Below, piece by piece: positions 58,620 to 64,000 of a stretch of 64,000 nt of DNA (positions are counted from its first letter, which is position 1; each line of letters starts with the position of its first letter). Under the pieces are notes generated by a model. The model did not search any database. It saw nothing but the letters and a program-made list of their open reading frames with translations, and had not been told where the DNA came from. The position numbers and the translations under genes are program-made. Source of the DNA: Cutaneotrichosporon cavernicola (lineage: Eukaryota > Basidiomycota > Tremellomycetes > Trichosporonales > Trichosporonaceae); the NCBI RefSeq assembly GCF_030864355.1, contig NC_083397.1, positions 2,480,001-2,544,000 on the forward strand, given 5' to 3'.

Positions 58620-59556
58620 CTACTGCGTTTCTGTCGTCAGCCCCTTCTCGATGGGGGACTTACTCTCGCATCCGCTCATAGTCGTCGTCATCGAGGTCGC
58701 TCGTGCCCTCCCACATCTGCTCAAACTCGACGTCGAGAGGCTGTACGCCAGGCACGCGAGGTGGAAGCATCTCCCTCTCCTCGCGTTTGCGTTTCACTCC
58801 GGGTTTTGGTGATGCGGGCGTGAGGAATGGCGACGGGGCGGCGGAGGCGGTGGTAAGTGGAGGAACGGGGAGGATCCACATGCGCTCGCGCAGGCGTTTC
58901 TGGCGCTCCCGGTCTTCTTCGATACGCCGTAGGATGTCGGTCCGCGACATCTTTGCTGACTTGTCGTCTCTCCCCTCGACCTTTACCCCGGACTTGTCTC
59001 CTTCTCTCCCTTTCTCTCCGTCCCTGCCGTCTCCCACTTCTCCCGCCCCCCCTCCAACCCGCCTCCGCCCCGCAAGAATCTTGAGCGCCGCATCCACTGC
59101 TGCTGGATCCAACACCCTCCGCGCGCGCCACGACTCGAGGATCTGCCGCGCAGACCGCGCATTCAAGTGTCCTTCGCGGGTAGCTGGCACGACAGCAGCT
59201 ACGAGGGCCGGCAGTCCACGTTCAATGAGAGGAAGGTAGGGCGCGTCTGGTGGTCCTACTGCCGCACTTGTTTCCGCGAGCGAGTCGAGGAGGTATAGGA
59301 TGTTTATGCGAGCGTTGAGGGATCCCTTATGTTAGCAGGCTTGACTTTTCGTCATGCTCCCTCTCATAGCTCCTCCACTCCCACACCCACTCACCTTGCC
59401 AATCTCATCCGCAACACACTCCCACAGGTCATCGCCGCATTTTGCACCGTATTTGACTGCAAACGACACGACTTTTTGGATACTCTGTTGCGAGGCATTC
59501 AATGTGCGCACGAACTTGAGGAACTGGAGGCGGGCTTCGAAGGGGTCGAGCGACAT
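58620..59556 (-). CDS. CTK3: CTD kinase subunit gamma (CTK3)
   Basis: Non-catalytic subunit of CTDK-I, which phosphorylates the RNA polymerase II C-terminal domain. It starts MSLDPFEARLQFLKFVRTLN (ATG at 59556), the CID-like N-terminal domain opening, and continues ASQQSIQKVVSFAVKYG and, after an intron, ARINILYLLDSLAET and LNARSARQILESWRARRVLD. A charged Gly/Lys/Glu linker follows, then the C-terminal motif DILRRIEEDRERQKRLRER and FEQMWEGTSDLDDDDYERM. At the 3' end a good intron (donor GTAAGT, branch CTGAC, acceptor CAG; about 58633-58663) would give the ending MRETQ, with a stop at 58620; without splicing, TAA in the donor stops translation at 58660 after MRE. Confidence 0.85.
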
Positions 59557-59867
59557 GGTGGCGGGGAGGTTGGGTTGGGTGGAGGGCCGAATGGACTGAG
59601 CAAGGGGATCGAGGACGGCTCAAGCCCAACTACAAGGTCAAGTTGGCTAGGCCGATACGTTCGCGGTAGCCATGCAGGCTTAAAGAGGGTGTGGTTAAAA
59701 GTTGACCGAGAGCAGGTGAGATGGGTGATGGATTGTTGACACAGGCCGACGTCAAAATCGCGCCATGACGAACCTCCACCTGACCAACTTGTAGCCCAAC
59801 TACTTGTAGCCCAACCCAAGTCAGCCATCGAACAAAAGAGTACAGAGAGGTGCGATGCATACAATGA
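59557..59867. other. Intergenic region between CTK3 start and PET191 end
   Basis: Contains a 15-bp unit repeated about twice (CTTGTAGCCCAACTA, 59788-59815) and CAACTACAAG-like words near 59628. No gene recognised. Confidence 0.45.
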
Positions 59868-60430
59868 TTACTGCTTGGCCCCGAGCGCCGCGTCCCCGCC
59901 GCCGTGCTTGGCCTCTTCGCTCAGGTGGTTTCCGCGAAAGCGGCGGCGCATGTCGAGCTGGTGTCAACGTATGCCGACGGTCACAGTTGTTTTCGAGCGC
60001 TGTCCCCGTCGCCGTCACTGTCACTCATCCCCAACACTCAGAGTATGCTAGCCCAACGCCACTCACCATTCCGCGCCTGCAGTCCGAGAAGGAGGCGAGG
60101 AGGTGCTGGCACTGCACAGGGAGGTTGTCCTTGTTGCTCAGGCACTCCTTGGGCGTCTTGCCCTGCTTGAGGACGCTAGTGTGAGCTCTGTACAGGAGGC
60201 GGGGGGAGGATACTGGGGAATTGAGGAGGGCATGGAGACAGCGCAGTCCGAGGTCGGGCGCGGGCGCGGACGAACCGGCGGCGACCGGATCGCGCCGGCC
60301 TAATACCTTCCCCCAACACCCACCCAACCCAGCCTCATACGAGTGCTTGTCCTTGTACTCACCAGTCTGTCCGCAGAACGCACTGTGCGAGCTCGTCGCG
60401 CTCGCGCTGGCACGCGAGAGGTGGCGACAT
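59868..60430 (-). CDS. PET191: Cytochrome c oxidase assembly factor PET191 (COA5)
   Basis: Small twin-cysteine protein of the mitochondrial intermembrane space needed for complex IV assembly. Three exons (60363-60430, 60067-60175, 59868-59957) join in frame to 88 residues. They read MSPPLACQRERDELAQCVLR-TDC, VLKQGKTPKECLS, LPVQCQHLLASFSDCRRGM and LDMRRRFRGNHLSEEAK, matching the family's spaced cysteines and the CRRG...D-RxRFRGN ending. It was too fragmented to show as one open frame. The two introns (187 and 109 nt) together exceed the coding length. Divergent from SQT1 with 166 bp between ATGs. Confidence 0.9.
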
Positions 60431-60596
60431 TTATGGTATTATTTATGATGATGGTCCGAAAGCCATGTGAGTCAAGTTTATCCAGCAGGTGGAGGTGGAG
60501 GTTTGTCAGCCAAAAGTCTTGGGTCAGCACTTTGAACAAACCTGACACCTCCCATCTCCCATCTACCATCTTTTCTCCCAACCCATCTTACAGATC
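60431..60596. promoter_or_regulatory. Divergent PET191/SQT1 promoter
   Basis: 166 bp between divergent ATGs; C/T-rich near the SQT1 start. No named element seen. Confidence 0.45.
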
Positions 60597-62098
60597 ATGA
60601 GCGCACACGAACCAAAATCCGAGACGGACAAGCTCGCCGACGAGTTTGAGGACGTCGTCCTCGTCGAGGAGGATGTGGAAGAGGTGATCGATGATGACGG
60701 CGACGTCCCACACGACGACGACCACGACCACGACGAGGTCAAGGATCCGAACGGGCCTGTGATTGAGGCCGAGGAGGGCGAACCTGAGGCGAAACCAGAC
60801 ACGGCCATCTCGGGGACATGTGAGTCCTTACCTCTTGAATTGGAGAGCTGAGAGCTGAGAGCTGACGCTAGTCCTCCATTCTCCGGGGAGTGCCATGTTC
60901 GCGCTCGCTCTCCACCCGTCCTTCCCGAATCCGCCCCTCGCCGTCTCGGGAGGACAGGACGACATGGGGTACCTCTTCTGTCCGTTGCATCCCACACTGG
61001 GGAGTTTCAACCGCGATTCGTTCCCGGCCATCCCGCTACGGGGACACGAGGACAGCGTGGTCGCCGCCGCCTTTAGCAGTGACGGAGAGTACGTCGCGAC
61101 GGGCGGTCTAGACGGACGCGTCCGTGTGTGGCGTCATGCTCAACCCAAACGGGTGCAGGCAGCTGAAGGGAGTGCCGACTCGTGGAAGTACTGGGAGTTT
61201 GTGACGAGTGTCGATGCTGGCGAAGTCTCATGGCTCAAGTGGCACCCCAAGGGCCCCGTGCTTTCGGCTGGATGTGAAGACGGCTCGGTATGGCTTTGGA
61301 GCAGTAAGTCTCTCCAGGCATAATTAGGCTGACCCAGTGCCCACTGGACGGACGATGACGGTGCTCTCCAGCCACACGATGGAGGTGACGGCCGGCGTGT
61401 TCCCCCCTCCGGCTGGGAAGCAGCTCCTCACTGCCTCGCTTGACAGCAGTCTGGTTCTTTGGAACCCTTCTGCTGGGGAGCCAGAGTTCAAGATGACAGT
61501 CTTCCAGTCTCCGGGAGCGCGGATCCTTAACCCCTCTGTTCACGGCATCACCAGTCTTGCTGTTTCGCCCAACGGTGCGCTGATCGCGGCTGGCGGGGCG
61601 GGAGGCAGGATCAGGCTCATCGCCATTGCGCGAGGCGAGGTCATCGGCATCAAGGCCGAGGTCGTGCACAACCTTGAGGTGCACGGGCGGGGCGAGAGCG
61701 TCGAGGCACTCGCGTTTGTTGACCTCCACAACGGGAGCTTTGGCGGTAGGGGTGTCGTTCTCGTCTCGGCTGGAACGGACGGGCGTGTCATCGTCTCGGA
61801 TACTACCACCGGGCGCACTCGCGCCGCCATGCCCCACCCGGAAGCTGTCACCGCCATTGCGTGCCATCCAGCACCGTGCCAGTATGTCGTCACGACCGCG
61901 TGTGCCGACCGCACGCTGCGCACTTGGGACATCCGAACTGGCCAGCTCCTCGCTGAACACCACGGACATGCTGGCCCCATCAATTGCGTCTCGGTGAGCC
62001 CCGCACTCGACGGCGATGAGTCGCCCCTTGGCCTGCCTCAGGCTCAGTTCATTGTGAGCGGCGGTGACGAGGGTGCTAGCCTCCTCTTTAGGATATAG
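60597..62098 (+). CDS. SQT1: WD40 ribosome-assembly chaperone SQT1 (AAMP-like)
   Basis: Dedicated chaperone of ribosomal protein uL16 (Rpl10). The acidic N-terminus (EFEDVVLVEEDVEEVIDDDG and a His/Asp run) is followed over a short intron by FLHSPGSAMFALALHPSFPN, then WD repeats: PLAVSGGQDDMGYLF, YVATGGLDGRVRVWR, VLSAGCEDGSVWLWSS, QLLTASLDSSLVLWN, VLVSAGTDGRVIVSD, VVTTACADRTLRTWDI and FIVSGGDEGASLLF at the very C-terminus. Three exons; introns near 60820-60870 and 61300-61336. The acidic leader plus propeller, and the ending FRI, fit the Sqt1/AAMP group better than other WD40 proteins. Confidence 0.83.
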
Positions 62099-62267
62099 AT
62101 CTAGAGTGCCTACGGATACATACACATCTGCATTGCTCCGTACATCATCCTCAAACTTCAAGGTTTCATTCTGATTTAATCTTCTTACAAGACTGCTTTA
62201 CACTTCCTAACTTACTTTCTCCGAGACAACGGCTCTACAGTGTCTAGAGTTCTCCGGATCGCGCCTC

Positions 62268-64000
62268 CTACAGCTTCACCCACCCAGTGGAGTCGCGACG
62301 AGCCTTAGCCTTGGCGCCGGGCTTGAGCGTGAGGCGCACCGTCTTGATCTCGTAACCACGGAAGGGGAGCTTGATCTCACAGTCGTCGTTCGAGGCGTTT
62401 GGGCCCGCCGACGATAGCTTGAGGTCCTCCATGTGGTCCTCCATGAGGTTGACAAGCTCGGCCTTGGAGACGGCGAGGCCGGTGCTGATGTCAGCTGCTG
62501 TCTACAACCATCTTAGCTGGCACGCTCGCAACTCACATCTGCAACACCGCATTGGCGTGTCCACCAAACTGCTCAAACAGGCGCAGGATCAATGTCTGCT
62601 CCTCGCCCTCGGCATGGACATCGTCCTCGCCGCGCTTGACCGTCTCGAGGATGACGTTGCGTGCATTTTCCACGCGGAACGGGTTGCCCGTGAAGGTGAG
62701 CGCGGTGGACGCAGAGCCGAGCCGCACTGAGGTGTTAGCAATTACTACAGTACGGATGACAACATCCCCCAAACAGACTTACGACGCATGGGCGCGTTGA
62801 ATGCGTACGCCACTGGGGTAACGTCGCTCTCGATGTATGTTCCCACATGCGGATAGATGGCGAACGAGAACTCGTGCTTGCCCATGTCGCAGTCGGGGTC
62901 CGGCATGGTCGGCCCACGGAGAAGCGAGAGACGCATGACGTTGCCGTCGACGGCACTGGAGTCAGCTGGGGAACACAGAGGAGAAGCTGGCAGATACATA
63001 CTAGCCGTACTTGCAGTCGTTGATGAGCGCAACACCGTAACCGTACTCGGACAGATCGGCGAACTTGTGCGCGCAAACCTCGAATCTGAAGTCAGCTCGT
63101 TGTCCCGGTAGGGACTCACTTGGCGGCATCCCAGCTCGTGTTCCGGTGCGTCGGGCGCGTAAGCGTGCCGAACTGTGTGTCGTAAGTTGCAACGTCGTTG
63201 TGGATGTCCAACGGGAGTTCAAACTTGAGGAACTCGTGCTTCTGGTGCCACGAAATATGCGCGTCGAAGCGGACCATGCTGCGTGCGTCGGCCATGGTCG
63301 ACGCCGGTACAGCATCCAGCGACACGTCGAACTCGATGTCGCTGTCTCCGTACTTGAGGTACACACTGAGCGAGGCGCGCAGTGGACCGACATCCTTGAC
63401 CCGGACCTTCTCGAACTTGAGGTGCTTTTGCTTGAAGAGGTGGAAGAAGTCGACATCCCATGCATCCCAGTAGTTCGGGTGGTCCTCCATGACGACAAGG
63501 CCGCCGCTCATGCCCTCGGGGATAAGCTCGCGGTCAAGCGCGACATCACGCAGGCTCGTGATGCGGCCGTCCTCGATCATCATCTTGACTGACGAGTTGA
63601 TGAGCTCGAAGCGGTTTGCGGAGATCTGCGTTGCGCGCGCCGGCTGGAGGTCGGCATATAACCCGCGTGGAGTGGCGAATGCGCTCTCGGGGCTTGCGTC
63701 CATGAGCAGGTAGCCGTGCTTCCGGTCACTCGACATCTGCACTGAGTGCGCGCGCACGGAAGCGTGCTCCGCAATCGGAACTTGCATTACCTCAAGGCGC
63801 GTCGTGCCCGGGAGCGTGTTGATTGCGACAATCTGGGCCTTGCCCTCCAGCTTAGCCTTGGGAGAGAGAGCCGCGGTGCCCTGGTACAGAGACTGGTACG
63901 CCTCCTCAATCACCTTGGTAATCGACTTCTCGACGCCGTGGTAGATCCTCTCGGCATCGTCGTACACCATCTGGATAGACGAACCCGGGAGGACGTCGTG
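62268..64000 (-). CDS. AMS1: Alpha-mannosidase, GH38 class II (vacuolar AMS1 type), C-terminal part
   Basis: Incomplete at the right edge: the catalytic nucleophile domain lies beyond the window. Visible are the mid and C-terminal beta domains: [125 protein letters not shown] and [20 protein letters not shown], all in the AMS1/MAN2C1 order. The last exon reads [20 protein letters not shown] and ends TGWVKL (stop at 62268). At least five exons. Role: vacuolar breakdown of free oligomannosides. The cytosolic/vacuolar subgroup, rather than Golgi mannosidase II, is indicated by [11 protein letters not shown]. Confidence 0.93.

Noticed and set aside
1..64000. Secondary-metabolite cluster, phage, CRISPR or toxin system
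   Set aside because: The genes are mostly conserved eukaryotic housekeeping functions; the MFS transporter and glycosyltransferase are not next to biosynthetic genes.

Overview
The window is nuclear DNA of a basidiomycete yeast, most likely a tremellomycete of the Trichosporonales type (inference). It is GC-rich and densely packed with genes on both strands. Nearly every gene is interrupted by very short introns (about 32-60 nt) with GTGAGT/GTAAGT-like donors, CTGAC/CTAAC branch sites and CAG acceptors. Several families are typical of basidiomycetes, such as the DUF6534 membrane protein and the fungal alpha/beta-hydrolase N-terminus. I recognise 26 apparently intact protein genes, one broken gene and one intron-containing tRNA. 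One of the 26, an alpha-mannosidase, is cut by the right edge.

Layout. 0-11 kb: ERV41 (ER-Golgi cargo receptor), a SELENOO/FMP40 AMPylase, the splicing factor LUC7, a large single-chain biotin-dependent acyl-CoA carboxylase, and the mitochondrial sorting subunit SAM37. 11-25 kb: a two-HKD phospholipase D-like protein, a long intergenic region with four clustered CACGTG boxes, an alanine-glyoxylate-type aminotransferase with two unusually long introns, an MFS drug/polyamine transporter, cAMP phosphodiesterase PDE1 and a gene-poor AT-richer stretch. 24.5-33 kb: a bacterial-looking glycosyltransferase, the helicase HCS1, deoxyhypusine hydroxylase LIA1 and the Cdc48 cofactor DOA1. 33-38 kb: a truncated and frame-shifted alpha/beta-hydrolase gene, then two head-to-head GNAT acetyltransferase paralogues flanking a tRNA-Ala(CGC), then eIF2D/TMA64. 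38-46.6 kb: divergent URM1 and MIC60, a DUF6534 membrane protein and 3.2 kb of repeat-bearing non-coding DNA. 46.6-64 kb: an SH3+TBC protein whose TBC domain lacks both catalytic fingers, a CorA-type metal transporter, NatB subunit MDM20, CTDK-I subunit CTK3, PET191, ribosome-assembly chaperone SQT1, and the C-terminal half of a vacuolar alpha-mannosidase.

There are no operons. Genes are arranged as divergent pairs with 150-230 bp shared promoters (ERV41/SELENOO, HCS1/LIA1, URM1/MIC60, PET191/SQT1) and tight convergent pairs (GNAT-B/TMA64 stop codons are 7 bp apart). Several products act in mitochondria (SELENOO, SAM37, MIC60, PET191) and several in translation (LIA1, TMA64, URM1, SQT1, tRNA-Ala), but I see no evidence that this is more than chance linkage.

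I found no mobile element with coding capacity, no CRISPR array and no clear new multi-gene system. The points most worth following are the fused acyl-CoA carboxylase, the decayed hydrolase, the divergent GNAT pair, the E-box cluster, the structured long introns of the aminotransferase and the degenerate TBC domain. All exon boundaries were read by eye and protein lengths are computed from them.
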